In this document: piece after piece, positions 8,032-16,624 of the stretch
Numbering within the stretch: the stretch's first letter is position 1
How the letters are laid out: each line of letters opens with the position of its first letter
DNA from: Promethearchaeota archaeon
GTDB taxonomy: Archaea > Asgardarchaeota > Lokiarchaeia > Sigyniarchaeales > SOKP01
DNA: 53,901 bases
NCBI GenBank assembly: GCA_030603385.1
Contig: JAUVXW010000032.1
Coordinates: forward strand, 1 to 53,901
Reading direction: 5' to 3'
Program-made: the position numbers and the translations under genes
Notes under the pieces: model-generated
What the model was told of the DNA's origin: nothing
The model's database searches: none
The model's input: the letters and a program-made list of their open reading frames with translations, nothing else

Positions 8032-8421
8032 CTATTGAGAATAGAGCATAAACCATTCGAACACTAATGGAAGATTTTCAATTATTCGGTATTTAATATC
8101 TTTATGTAAAACCACGATGAAAATTTCCTTAAGTACTCTTACTTTTTGATAAATTGATTCGTCTGTTATTTCCTTTAGATTGTTTTTTTCATCTAAATCG
8201 ATATAGAAGATTAAATAATCATTTATATTAGCATATTCTGCGCCCCAATAATATTCGATCTCTTCTTGTAGTAGTGAAATGAATTTAGGTAGAGTTTCTT
8301 CAAGGGAAATCCATCCATCTATTGCTACATCCTCATCTTTGAATAAAACAAAAAAATTTGCGGTAGCTTCTGAGGGTTGAATATTTTGCATTAATTTCTT
8401 AAAATCTGGTATTTCTAACAA
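8032..8421 (-). CDS. Small acidic protein of unknown function
   Basis: A 129-residue soluble acidic protein with predicted alternating strands and helices, for example NFFVLFKDEDVAIDGWI (23-39) and DYLIFYIDLD (68-77). It has no cysteines, catalytic motif or TM segment. It is divergent from the Ras-like GTPase gene, with 177 bp between their starts. The fold could be roadblock- or longin-like in size, but I cannot support that. It is likely a real gene because it has a clean ATG and no competing frame. Confidence 0.6.
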   Translation of the reverse strand: MLEIPDFKKLMQNIQPSEATANFFVLFKDEDVAIDGWISLEETLPKFISLLQEEIEYYWGAEYANINDYLIFYIDLDEKNNLKEITDESIYQKVRVLKEIFIVVLHKDIKYRIIENLPLVFEWFMLYSQ

Positions 8422-8598
8422 AAATCTAGTTTAAATTTTTAGTTATATCTATTTTAGCACACACTTAATAGAAATAAGTTGGTATTATTTGTATATAAAT
8501 AAATAAATAAAAAGTTATAATTACAATCTATAAGATACTTAAGCATCTATAAGTATTATTTCAATATTGACTCAAGACAAATCTACTAATTTAAAAAG

Positions 8599-9135
8599 AT
8601 GGGTATAAAATCTGCATTTTATAAGATCTGTATAGTGGGTGATTTTGGAGTAGGAAAAAGCACTCTGTTACATCAGTATTTAGAAAGAAGGTTTATATCT
8701 AATGTACAATCTACTATAGGATCAAACTTCTTTGTAAAACATTTAAAAATCCCTAACGTTAAAAGTATGGTAACATTGCAAATATGGGATCTAGCGGGTC
8801 AAGATCATTTCAAATGGGTTCGACAAGCTTTTTATAAAGGAGCTAAAGGGATTGCGTTTGTTTTTGATTTATCTCGGAAAGAAACGTTTGAACATCTAGC
8901 TTCTTGGATAGAAGAAGTAGAAAATACTATTGGTATTGTCCCTAGAATTTTAGTAGGGAATAAATTGGATTTAATTAACCCTGATGAAAGAACTATTCCT
9001 GAACAAGATTGTCTAACCTACAAACAAAAAATAAAAGCCTGTTCATATGAAGAAACCAGCGCTAAATCAGGTACTGGCGTAGAAAAGATCTTCTATAACC
9101 TAACACGTGAAATGAATAAAAAATTTAGAAATTAA
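8599..9135 (+). CDS. Ras/Rab-like small GTPase
   Basis: A 178-residue small GTPase with all G motifs: G1 GDFGVGKS (14-21), G2 Thr39 in STIG, G3 WDLAGQD (63-69, catalytic Gln68 present), G4 NKLD (121-124) and G5 TSAK (153-156). It should bind and hydrolyse GTP as a molecular switch. Expanded families of such GTPases are an Asgard hallmark linked to primitive trafficking or signalling. There is no C-terminal cysteine (it ends NKKFRN), so it is not prenylated as eukaryotic Rabs are. A DNA methyltransferase gene follows 44 bp downstream. No GAP or GEF is evident nearby. Confidence 0.95.
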   Translation: MGIKSAFYKICIVGDFGVGKSTLLHQYLERRFISNVQSTIGSNFFVKHLKIPNVKSMVTLQIWDLAGQDHFKWVRQAFYKGAKGIAFVFDLSRKETFEHLASWIEEVENTIGIVPRILVGNKLDLINPDERTIPEQDCLTYKQKIKACSYEETSAKSGTGVEKIFYNLTREMNKKFRN

Positions 9136-9179
9136 AAGTACTTCATTATGATAATCTTGATAGTGCGATGTGTGCATAA

Positions 9180-11504
9180 ATGATTAATGAAATTCATGAG
9201 AAGTTTAAATCCGATTTATTAAAAATATTCCAGTCTGAAATTCAAGATTATGATTTCGGTATTTATAAAATTTTAAACTTTAAAAGAAAACAGATCCAGA
9301 ATTTAATTAGTAATTTTAACCCTTTAGTTCTTTCTGAAGAACTATCAGAAGATATTCATAATTTCTTACTAAAATTTTTTTCTCAGTATTATGAAAAAGG
9401 GGATTTATGTTATAAAAAAAGACATAATGAAAATTATATAACTTATTCTAATGAAAATGAAGTTCTTTTACATTGGGTAAATAAAGACCGACATTATGTG
9501 AAATCTATAGACTTATATAATAAATCTGGAAAAAATATTTCTAAAGACTATTTTATCCATAAAGATTTAAAAGGATTTCTTAAGTCTGAATTAAATGTCT
9601 TTATTAGTAATGAAATCTTAGGATTTGAAGTTCTTAAAAAGCTTGAATATGAAGATTTACAAAAATATTTAGAAACGGCTAAAGTTGTAGAAGAGATCGC
9701 TATAAAAATAATTGATTTCTTAGCTCAAATTGAAAATTTTCAAGTACAACTGTGGAACAAGAGAAATTTTGTATTAGAAACTAATTATGTTATTACCCTT
9801 GATAAAGTAAAAGAATACGCAGGAGAGAGTTTTTTAGAAAAAATTCTACATGAAATTTTGAATAATCAAGAACAAATGAAGGAATGGTTCAATTTATTTG
9901 AAATCAAGATTAATAACAAGTCTGAATTAACTAAAAGCAAAACAAATAATAATTCCAAATGGGAGCATCTCACTATTGATACAAAATATTTCGATGAGGA
10001 ATTCAAATGGGAATTAATTACTGCCCTAACACACAGTCATAATCTAGATAATATCTTAGATGGAATCTTAATAAAAAGCGAAAATTTTCAAGCATTAAAT
10101 TTGATTATGAAAAAATGGAGTGAAAAAGTAAATCTAGTTTATATAGATCCTCCATTTAATACGGGTAGAAAAGAATTTCTTTATAAAAATGATTACTTAG
10201 ACTCTTCCTGGTTAGTGATGATGCTCAACCGTTTAAACCAAGCTAGAGATATATTAAATAAAAATGGGAATATCTTTGTTAGAATCGATAATAGGGGTAA
10301 TCATTATATAAGATTTTTATTAGATATGGCATTTGGTAAGCCAAATTTCAGAAATGAAATTATCATCAATAAGACTAGAGCGAAAAAACAAATAAAAAAG
10401 CCCTTTATTCAACAAACTGAAAGTCTCTTTTTTTATTCTATCAATGATGATTATTACTTCAATCAAATAGAACATAAGAGAAAGGAGCCAAAATGGTATG
10501 AACTTTTAGATTTACCTAGATCAAATAAAAACCCCAGAAATGTTTTAGGTAATAAATATTATCCTCCTAAAAATAGAAGATGGGGGCTGTCTCAACAAAG
10601 AATTGACGTTTTTGAACAAAAGGGAAAAGTAAGAATAAACAAAAAAAAAAAGTATGTTGATTGTTTTGGAAATGTTATAAATGAAAAACCTGAATTATAT
10701 TATGATTTAGAACCCGTAAGAAATGATTGGTTAGATATCCCTGGTTATTCTCAAGTTCATAAATTTTCAACAGAAAACTCTGAAGAATTACTACAAAGAG
10801 TAATTGAATGTGGTTCTAGAGAAAGGGATGTAATCTTAGATTTTTTCTTAGGCTCTGGTACAACTTCTGCTACGGCTCATAAAATAAATAGAAGATGGAT
10901 TGGAATAGAGATGGGTGATCACTTTGAAAGTTTTGTTTTACCACGGATGAAATCCGTTTTAAAAGGTGAGAGATCTGGAATTTCAAAAACTATGAATACC
11001 AAGAAGGGTGGCTTTTTTAAATATCACTATTTAGAACAATATGAAGATTCTATTGAAAATGTCAAATTTGAACTTTCTGAAAAAGCACTCTTCGAATTTG
11101 ATGATAAAGGAAATCAACTAATTTTTAATATCGATAATGCGGAAGATCCCTTTCAATTTAAACTGATTATCTCTGAGAATCATAAATCAAAAGTCGTCAA
11201 TGTGGATTTAATCGAAACTTTCAATTATTTGCTTGGATTACACATTGACAAGGTTCAGAAAATTAAAAATAATGATAAAAATTATATTATCATTACAGGG
11301 AAAGCCAATAGTGATCAAATAGTCATAGTTTGGCGTGATATTATTGATCTCAATTACGAACAAGATAAAAGATTTATTAAAGAGAATTTAAAAGACAGCA
11401 ATTATGATATTTTATACGTAAACGGAAGCTGTTCAGTCAAAGGTTATAATTCAATAGAGTTGGAATTGAAAAAGTTAATATACGGATGTTATAGATTAAG
11501 TTAA
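9180..11504 (+). CDS. Type III-like site-specific DNA methyltransferase (Mod), beta class
   Basis: A 774-residue adenine- or cytosine-N4/N6 DNA methyltransferase. Motif IV is DPPF at 323-326 (within VYIDPPFNTG), followed by a putative target-recognition region. The SAM-binding motif I is DFFLGSGTT at 554-562, followed by RRWIGIEMG. Motif IV before motif I defines the beta class used by Type III Mod subunits. The first ~240 residues are helical and unassigned, and about 150 residues follow the catalytic core. No Res helicase-nuclease gene is in the window; the next gene is a transporter. It could be an orphan methyltransferase or a single-polypeptide defence component with an unrecognised domain. 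Codon use is very AT-rich, like its neighbours. Confidence 0.88.
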   Translation: MINEIHEKFKSDLLKIFQSEIQDYDFGIYKILNFKRKQIQNLISNFNPLVLSEELSEDIHNFLLKFFSQYYEKGDLCYKKRHNENYITYSNENEVLLHWVNKDRHYVKSIDLYNKSGKNISKDYFIHKDLKGFLKSELNVFISNEILGFEVLKKLEYEDLQKYLETAKVVEEIAIKIIDFLAQIENFQVQLWNKRNFVLETNYVITLDKVKEYAGESFLEKILHEILNNQEQMKEWFNLFEIKINNKSELTKSKTNNNSKWEHLTIDTKYFDEEFKWELITALTHSHNLDNILDGILIKSENFQALNLIMKKWSEKVNLVYIDPPFNTGRKEFLYKNDYLDSSWLVMMLNRLNQARDILNKNGNIFVRIDNRGNHYIRFLLDMAFGKPNFRNEIIINKTRAKKQIKKPFIQQTESLFFYSINDDYYFNQIEHKRKEPKWYELLDLPRSNKNPRNVLGNKYYPPKNRRWGLSQQRIDVFEQKGKVRINKKKKYVDCFGNVINEKPELYYDLEPVRNDWLDIPGYSQVHKFSTENSEELLQRVIECGSRERDVILDFFLGSGTTSATAHKINRRWIGIEMGDHFESFVLPRMKSVLKGERSGISKTMNTKKGGFFKYHYLEQYEDSIENVKFELSEKALFEFDDKGNQLIFNIDNAEDPFQFKLIISENHKSKVVNVDLIETFNYLLGLHIDKVQKIKNNDKNYIIITGKANSDQIVIVWRDIIDLNYEQDKRFIKENLKDSNYDILYVNGSCSVKGYNSIELELKKLIYGCYRLS

Positions 11505-11574
11505 AAAGAAATCAGAAACTATTTGAGCCAAAAAATATTCTATAATTAAACTATATATTGATTGGTTTGATATT

Positions 11575-12825
11575 TTGGCAATAAATAATTTTTCGTCCCA
11601 CGATTATCGAACTTGGCCCATATTTTTGCTCTCTTTTATAAGATTGTTTTACATCTCAATTTTTGAAAGAGCTCTGTCAAATTATCTGTATTTAATTGTA
11701 GGTATTCGAGCGAGTACTTTAGGCTTTATAAGTGCTGCAGGGGCCCTGGCTTATATCATAGCCCCGATTGCAGGGCAGTTTATTACTACAAAATATTTAG
11801 GAATTCGTAACGCTTTAATATTAAACTCAGTTCTCACACCTATTCTAACTGGTGTCCAAATATTATATCCTGAAGCGTGGTTTTTAATAATGATTCGGAT
11901 TATAGCAGGATTAAACATGGGATTATTTTGGCCCAATTGCCTTAACTTATTAAGTAGATGGCAAAAAGTAAGTAGCATTGAAAAATCTAAAAAGAATTTT
12001 GCGTTTTTTAATTTCTCGTGGAATTTTGGCTTCATATTCGGGCTCCTTGTAGGTTTTTTATTTGCTTTATCTATTGGTGATTATCTGGCTATGATTATTG
12101 CTTGTAGCTTATCATTCTTGTTAATTCCAGCGAGTTTTTTCTTAAAGAAGGATGACAAATTGGATATTTCGGAAGAAAAGGTAATATATCAAACAGAAGA
12201 CCCTCTTTCTCTTTTAGATATTAAAGAAGATTTAGTCATAAATTCACATACACCTATGATAATTTATCCCGTACTATTTTCCTGGTTAAGTATAATGTTT
12301 TTAGCTACTTCAAAATCAATTTTTATGTTTGGATATCCTGTGCTATTGAAGGCTTTTTTTCCTATTGATACGCCTACTTATCCAACCTATCTTGTACAAT
12401 GTGGTATCCAATTTACCCAGCTGATAGGATTAACTTGGATAAATTATATGAACATCTATAAAAGAAAAATTGCTTCTTTATTTGGGATTGTAATGGTCAT
12501 TTTTGTTGCGCTTACAATCATTCTAACTGGGAATATTTGGTATATTTCAATTATAATCGCAACGGTTGGACTTTTTTTAGGATTCATCCATGGCGTTGGG
12601 ATGAAAATTATGCTTGAATATGGTACAGCAAAAAATTCTTCAAAATATTCAACGATGAATGAGATTCTAGTAGGTATTGGATTTGGATTGACACCAATTA
12701 TCTCTGGATTTGTCGTTGAAATTAAAATTTATGCAATACACGGATTTATAATTATCTTTGGGATTTTAGCTTTAATTGGGTTAATATATCTTTCACGAAA
12801 TATTAAAAGATCACACTCTTTATAG
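11575..12825 (+). CDS. MFS-like transporter
   Basis: A 416-residue polytopic protein with about 11-12 TM segments and a central hydrophilic loop rich in acidic residues (about 195-225). The pattern fits the major facilitator superfamily, with a short basic loop after TM2 (TTKYLGIRN) where the family motif falls, but the consensus is weak. The substrate is unknown. The start is TTG at 11575 (reads MAINNF); no ATG occurs for about 100 codons, so the TTG is preferred. It lies 70 bp after the DNA methyltransferase gene and is unlikely to be functionally linked. Confidence 0.72.
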   Translation: MAINNFSSHDYRTWPIFLLSFIRLFYISIFERALSNYLYLIVGIRASTLGFISAAGALAYIIAPIAGQFITTKYLGIRNALILNSVLTPILTGVQILYPEAWFLIMIRIIAGLNMGLFWPNCLNLLSRWQKVSSIEKSKKNFAFFNFSWNFGFIFGLLVGFLFALSIGDYLAMIIACSLSFLLIPASFFLKKDDKLDISEEKVIYQTEDPLSLLDIKEDLVINSHTPMIIYPVLFSWLSIMFLATSKSIFMFGYPVLLKAFFPIDTPTYPTYLVQCGIQFTQLIGLTWINYMNIYKRKIASLFGIVMVIFVALTIILTGNIWYISIIIATVGLFLGFIHGVGMKIMLEYGTAKNSSKYSTMNEILVGIGFGLTPIISGFVVEIKIYAIHGFIIIFGILALIGLIYLSRNIKRSHSL

Positions 12826-13000
12826 GTTTAATATCTATACTTTTAACCTGGATCTACTAGAAAACATAAATCATTATCATTGTAAACCCGTGAACTTAAT
12901 AAACTCGTAAAATTAGTTCCTTTAAAAGTTAAGCGAACGTCATAAAGGTTAGGTGCTGCGTTTACGATACTCATTATAATAAAATAAAAAGTTATTGAAA

Positions 13001-13996
13001 TTAAAATTTGATATCTTGACCAATATTTTCTTTTAGTGCGCGATCGTAGACTAATTTTGCGACTGCTACATCTTGAGCACTAATTCCTACAGATTTAAAC
13101 ACAGTTATATCTCTTTCTGAGGTACGTCCCTTTTTCTTTCCTGTAATAATATCTCCAATTGGTACAATATCATCTTCTTTTATAATGCCCTCATCAATAG
13201 GAATTATATAGTCCCCTGCTTCAGCTAAACAAGCTTCTTTCAATCCTGCTGCTAACAATGAAGCCCTTTTTATTATTGTAGAATCAAGTTCTCGAGCTGC
13301 AGGTGCGTGTGCTCCGATAGAAGATAAATGAGTTCCTTCGGTTATTTTATCTCCTGAAAAGAGAGGTGTTGTGCTTGTTGTTGCAGCAACTATAATATCT
13401 GTATTATCTAATAAATCATCTCCTTGTTCTGCAATCTCTACTTCAATTCCTAATTCATTTTCTATTTCTTTCTTAAATTCCCTAGCAATATCTTTATTCA
13501 AATCATAAACAACACATTTTTCGAGTTTTTGGTCCAAACCCCAATACACACCTCCTACCTGTTTTTTTGCTTGAACTCCTGCACTGTAAATTCCCAATAC
13601 AGTGCTATCTTTTCGAGCTAAATATTTGACTGAAACTCCTGTTGCAGCACCAGTCCTCATTGCTGTTATTAAACTCCCATCCATAATTCCGACAATATCT
13701 CCAGTATTAATATCTTGTACCATAATTTTTGCCAACACAGTAGGCATATTATACTTTTCTGGATTCTGTTTATATACAGATACAATTTTCGTTGCAAGAG
13801 CATTCATCTCTCCTCCTATTATCCCGGGCATTATTAAAGTTAATCCTGGAGCCGGATCAGTAATAGCTATACGTTGCGGAACAATGGCATTTCCAAGTGT
13901 AAGTTGCTTATATGCTTCTTCAACATAATTCAACGCATCTTGCATAGTTAGTAGTTTTTTCACATTCTCTAATGTTAAAATTTTTACCATTATCAT
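13001..13996 (-). CDS. Ornithine cyclodeaminase / mu-crystallin family dehydrogenase
   Basis: A 331-residue NAD(P)-dependent enzyme of the OCD/mu-crystallin family. The N-terminal dimerisation half contains VPQRI and a TKIVSVY element (substrate carboxylate region), then MRTGAATGVSVKYLA before the Rossmann half, which has GIYSAGVQAKKQ in place of GxGxQA. AATTSTTPLF and SSIGAHAP are also family landmarks. Members include ornithine cyclodeaminase, archaeal alanine dehydrogenase and imino-acid reductases, and the sequence alone does not decide among them. The glycine pattern is slightly altered (SAG for GAG). Starts at 13996 or at the second ATG (MVKIL) are both possible. Confidence 0.88.
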   Translation of the reverse strand: MIMVKILTLENVKKLLTMQDALNYVEEAYKQLTLGNAIVPQRIAITDPAPGLTLIMPGIIGGEMNALATKIVSVYKQNPEKYNMPTVLAKIMVQDINTGDIVGIMDGSLITAMRTGAATGVSVKYLARKDSTVLGIYSAGVQAKKQVGGVYWGLDQKLEKCVVYDLNKDIAREFKKEIENELGIEVEIAEQGDDLLDNTDIIVAATTSTTPLFSGDKITEGTHLSSIGAHAPAARELDSTIIKRASLLAAGLKEACLAEAGDYIIPIDEGIIKEDDIVPIGDIITGKKKGRTSERDITVFKSVGISAQDVAVAKLVYDRALKENIGQDIKF

Positions 13997-14132
13997 TTAC
14001 AACTCCATAAAATCTATTTTAGTTTTAATTTACCTAAATTACTAACATTTAAATATGCAAGTGCATATATGTTTTTACAGTAAAAAAAGTTTTTACAATA
14101 AAAAGTATTATTAATTATTTATGTGAAAAAAT

Positions 14133-14546
14133 ATGGCTAAAAAAGAAGAAAAAAAGAAACCCATTTTTGAAAAAGTTGGTATTGTATTTAGGAGCCCTGT
14201 AAGAGCTGACATTATGAAACAGCTTTCGGAAAGCCCTCAAAGACCTAAAAAACTCGCTGATGAAATTGGAATCCAAAGACAGAATATAAATTACCACTTA
14301 AATGCTCTAAAAAGAGGGGGATTAATAAAAACCCATACTGAAGAATTAGCAGAAGAAGAAATTCCAAAAGAAAAAGGTACTCGTCTTAATGGAATTGGTG
14401 GAGGTGGGAAGTTTAAAGTCAGCTATGGGGTTGAACTTACCAAAAATGGTAAAAATATTGTAAATCAATTTATTGATCCACTCTATGAGGAAGAGAGTGG
14501 AACTATGAAAGAAAAAATAAAAAATAATAAAAACGAGGATGAGTAA
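14133..14546 (+). CDS. Winged-helix ArsR-like transcriptional regulator
   Basis: A 137-residue protein with a basic N-terminus (KKEEKKK) and a winged-helix domain at about 17-70: FRSPVRADIMKQL, then PKKLADEIGIQRQNINYHLNALKRGGLI, a typical ArsR/HTH_20 recognition helix and wing. A Gly-rich stretch (GIGGGGKF) and a C-terminal helical tail follow. It is likely a DNA-binding regulator. It precedes the ARPP-1 gene with a 2-bp gap, so the two form an operon and the regulator may control that partner. Confidence 0.85.
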   Translation: MAKKEEKKKPIFEKVGIVFRSPVRADIMKQLSESPQRPKKLADEIGIQRQNINYHLNALKRGGLIKTHTEELAEEEIPKEKGTRLNGIGGGGKFKVSYGVELTKNGKNIVNQFIDPLYEEESGTMKEKIKNNKNEDE

Positions 14547-14548
14547 TT

Positions 14549-15586
14549 TTGAAAAGTGAAAGTAAAGAAGTTGTAAGGTCGATTTTTAAAGATCCTTTAA
14601 GTGTTCTTAAATTAGGAAACCCTCAAATTTATGAGAATATGACTATTATCCCTCTTATTATTCAAGATGATAAATTTATTGAGTACATTAGTATTAAGGA
14701 AGCCGAAGAATTAGAATTAATTGAAATTGTGGAAACTGATACTGTTAATCAATTAGAAGTTGTAAATAAAAGTAATAAACAGATATTAATTCCATTTGGA
14801 ATGACTGTAAAGGGTGGCAAACAAGACAGAACAATTTGGGAACCAATATTATTGCCAGTAGGAGGGAAACAAAATGTTTTCAAAGATAAATATGAAACAA
14901 TAAATCAAAAATATAGTATCCCTGCTAAATGTATAGAGCAATCAAGATGGGATTACACAGGGAAACGTGGATTTAAAACTACAAACATGAGGCTACATCC
15001 TAATGTCGCATATGAGTCAATATCTGCGGCAGGTCAAGGTGCGGTGTGGGGAGAAATACAAGCCCATAGATCAGAAATGAATTACGCAGCGGGTGTTGCT
15101 CCGACTCAAAGTTATCTTGAAATGACTAAAAACACTGAAAAACTCACGGATAAAATAATTAAAAACTTCGAAAATGTAAATAATCAGTGCGGAGTAGCAG
15201 TGTTCATCAATGGTGAACTTATTGGTATTGAATTTTATGCAAATCCAAATGCATGGAAGACTATGAGCAAGGATATTCTCAAAGCATTTTCAATCGAAGC
15301 CCTTAGATTTAAAGATAAACATAGTAAAAATGAAATCTCCGATTTCCATGATGAATTTCTAAAACTATTTCAAAAATTATCATTAAGATACTCTTCAAGG
15401 GAAGGAGTTGGTCTTGGAAATGTTGTTGAATTTACATGTAAAGATAATAAGTGGAGGGGAATTACCTTAGTTCATGAAGAAAATTTAGTTCAATTCTATT
15501 TGGTTTCAAAAAGAGGAGGATATCAAGCGCAATCACATCCAGAGATACAATTTCAAACCAATATAAGTCAAAGATATACGATCTAA
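14549..15586 (+). CDS. ARPP-1 family domain protein
   Basis: A 345-residue protein matching the ARPP-1 family (ADP-ribosylglycohydrolase/rhodanese-phosphatase-associated domain). Landmarks are LEVVNKSNKQILIPFG followed by KGGKQDRTIWEP, LLPVGGK, then IPAKCIEQSRWDY and the QGAVWGEI segment. The family is found across bacteria and archaea and is biochemically uncharacterised; association with ADP-ribose or phosphatase systems is from gene neighbourhoods. The TTG start at 14549 lies 2 bp after the regulator stop, with GAGGATGAG just upstream as a Shine-Dalgarno, which supports it. No ADP-ribosyl hydrolase is adjacent here. Confidence 0.8.
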   Translation: MKSESKEVVRSIFKDPLSVLKLGNPQIYENMTIIPLIIQDDKFIEYISIKEAEELELIEIVETDTVNQLEVVNKSNKQILIPFGMTVKGGKQDRTIWEPILLPVGGKQNVFKDKYETINQKYSIPAKCIEQSRWDYTGKRGFKTTNMRLHPNVAYESISAAGQGAVWGEIQAHRSEMNYAAGVAPTQSYLEMTKNTEKLTDKIIKNFENVNNQCGVAVFINGELIGIEFYANPNAWKTMSKDILKAFSIEALRFKDKHSKNEISDFHDEFLKLFQKLSLRYSSREGVGLGNVVEFTCKDNKWRGITLVHEENLVQFYLVSKRGGYQAQSHPEIQFQTNISQRYTI

Positions 15587-15670
15587 GCTAATTTTTATAA
15601 TTTAAGAAAACTTCTTTTTTTTTTAAACTTATCATTTTAAATGAGAGCATAAACTAAATTAAATATAGTT

Positions 15671-16402
15671 ATGAAAGAAATCAAATTAACCATTATTGTA
15701 GATGACTTGAACGGAGCAGAACCAGGCTTTATCAAGTCTTTTGGATTTGCATTATTAATTGAAATAAATAATCAAAAAGTACTATTTGATACAGGCACCA
15801 AAGAAGATGTTTTAATTAAAAATTTGATTAATTATGGAATAAAACCCTCATCAATCGATAGTGTTATCCTGAGCCATAATCACTATGATCATACTAATGG
15901 GTTATCTGGTATATTAAAATATAACGAGGATGTATCAGTTTATGTTCACAAATATTGGAAAAAGCCAGTACGACAAATAGGAGATTCAATTCCTTCTAAA
16001 AATATGATTTTCGTTGAAAAAGGAGGAATCTTTAAAGAGCTTGGAGAAAAAATCTACATTACCAATGCTTATATGTCTTCCGATTACGGTGGGATTTATG
16101 AGCAAGGGTGTTATATTAGAACTAAAGATTCCTTTATTTTAATATGTGGGTGTTGCCACCCCGGATTAAACAATTTTTTAAAAGATCGAAAATTTTTAAG
16201 AATTCCTGATAAATCACCATTACATATCATAGGAGGATTCCACGGATTTAAGTTTGAAGATGAAACCGCTGATCTCTTATATTCCCAAATCTATTCTGTA
16301 ATCTTTTGTCATTGTACCAAAAATAGCAATGTCTTTAAACGTCAGTTTGGGGATAAGTGCTTTACTGGCACTGTGGGCAGAACATTGACATTTGAAAAGT
16401 AA
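15671..16402 (+). CDS. Metallo-beta-lactamase-fold hydrolase, dihydropterin-type
   Basis: A 243-residue metallo-beta-lactamase-fold protein. The metal motif HNHYDH is at 69-74 (His69, His71, Asp73, His74). Later landmarks are CGCCHPG (third metal histidine), GGFHGF and FCHCT, close to the group annotated as 7,8-dihydropterin-6-yl-methyl-4-(beta-D-ribofuranosyl)aminobenzene 5'-phosphate synthase-like, a name borrowed from methanogens. The start reads MKEIKLTIIVDD, typical of this group. The real substrate is unknown; a phosphodiesterase or pterin-linked role is possible. Confidence 0.85.
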   Translation: MKEIKLTIIVDDLNGAEPGFIKSFGFALLIEINNQKVLFDTGTKEDVLIKNLINYGIKPSSIDSVILSHNHYDHTNGLSGILKYNEDVSVYVHKYWKKPVRQIGDSIPSKNMIFVEKGGIFKELGEKIYITNAYMSSDYGGIYEQGCYIRTKDSFILICGCCHPGLNNFLKDRKFLRIPDKSPLHIIGGFHGFKFEDETADLLYSQIYSVIFCHCTKNSNVFKRQFGDKCFTGTVGRTLTFEK

Positions 16403-16624
16403 ATAAAATCTCTTTTTATTCTTAGAATCAATTTCAAATTTCCACCCAAATACATTTTCGTAAAACGTAATTGTTTAATTGTTGAATTCTTTTTTTTGAA
16501 AGCTAATTATTCTGCTCAAATTCATTCATTTTTAAGTTTAATACCTAATCTCAAGAAAAGTAGAATTAATATTACCCAATTAATTAAGAATATTAAAAAA
16601 TATGTAATTGTGCTGTGAAAAGAA

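Noticed and set aside
8599..9135. Prenylated Rab with CaaX or CC tail
   Set aside because: The C-terminus is NKKFRN, without cysteine. The same holds for the GTPase at 43941 (QSITT).
12826..13000. tRNA or small structured RNA between convergent genes
   Set aside because: Short GC-containing pieces are present, but no cloverleaf, CCA or T-loop could be traced.
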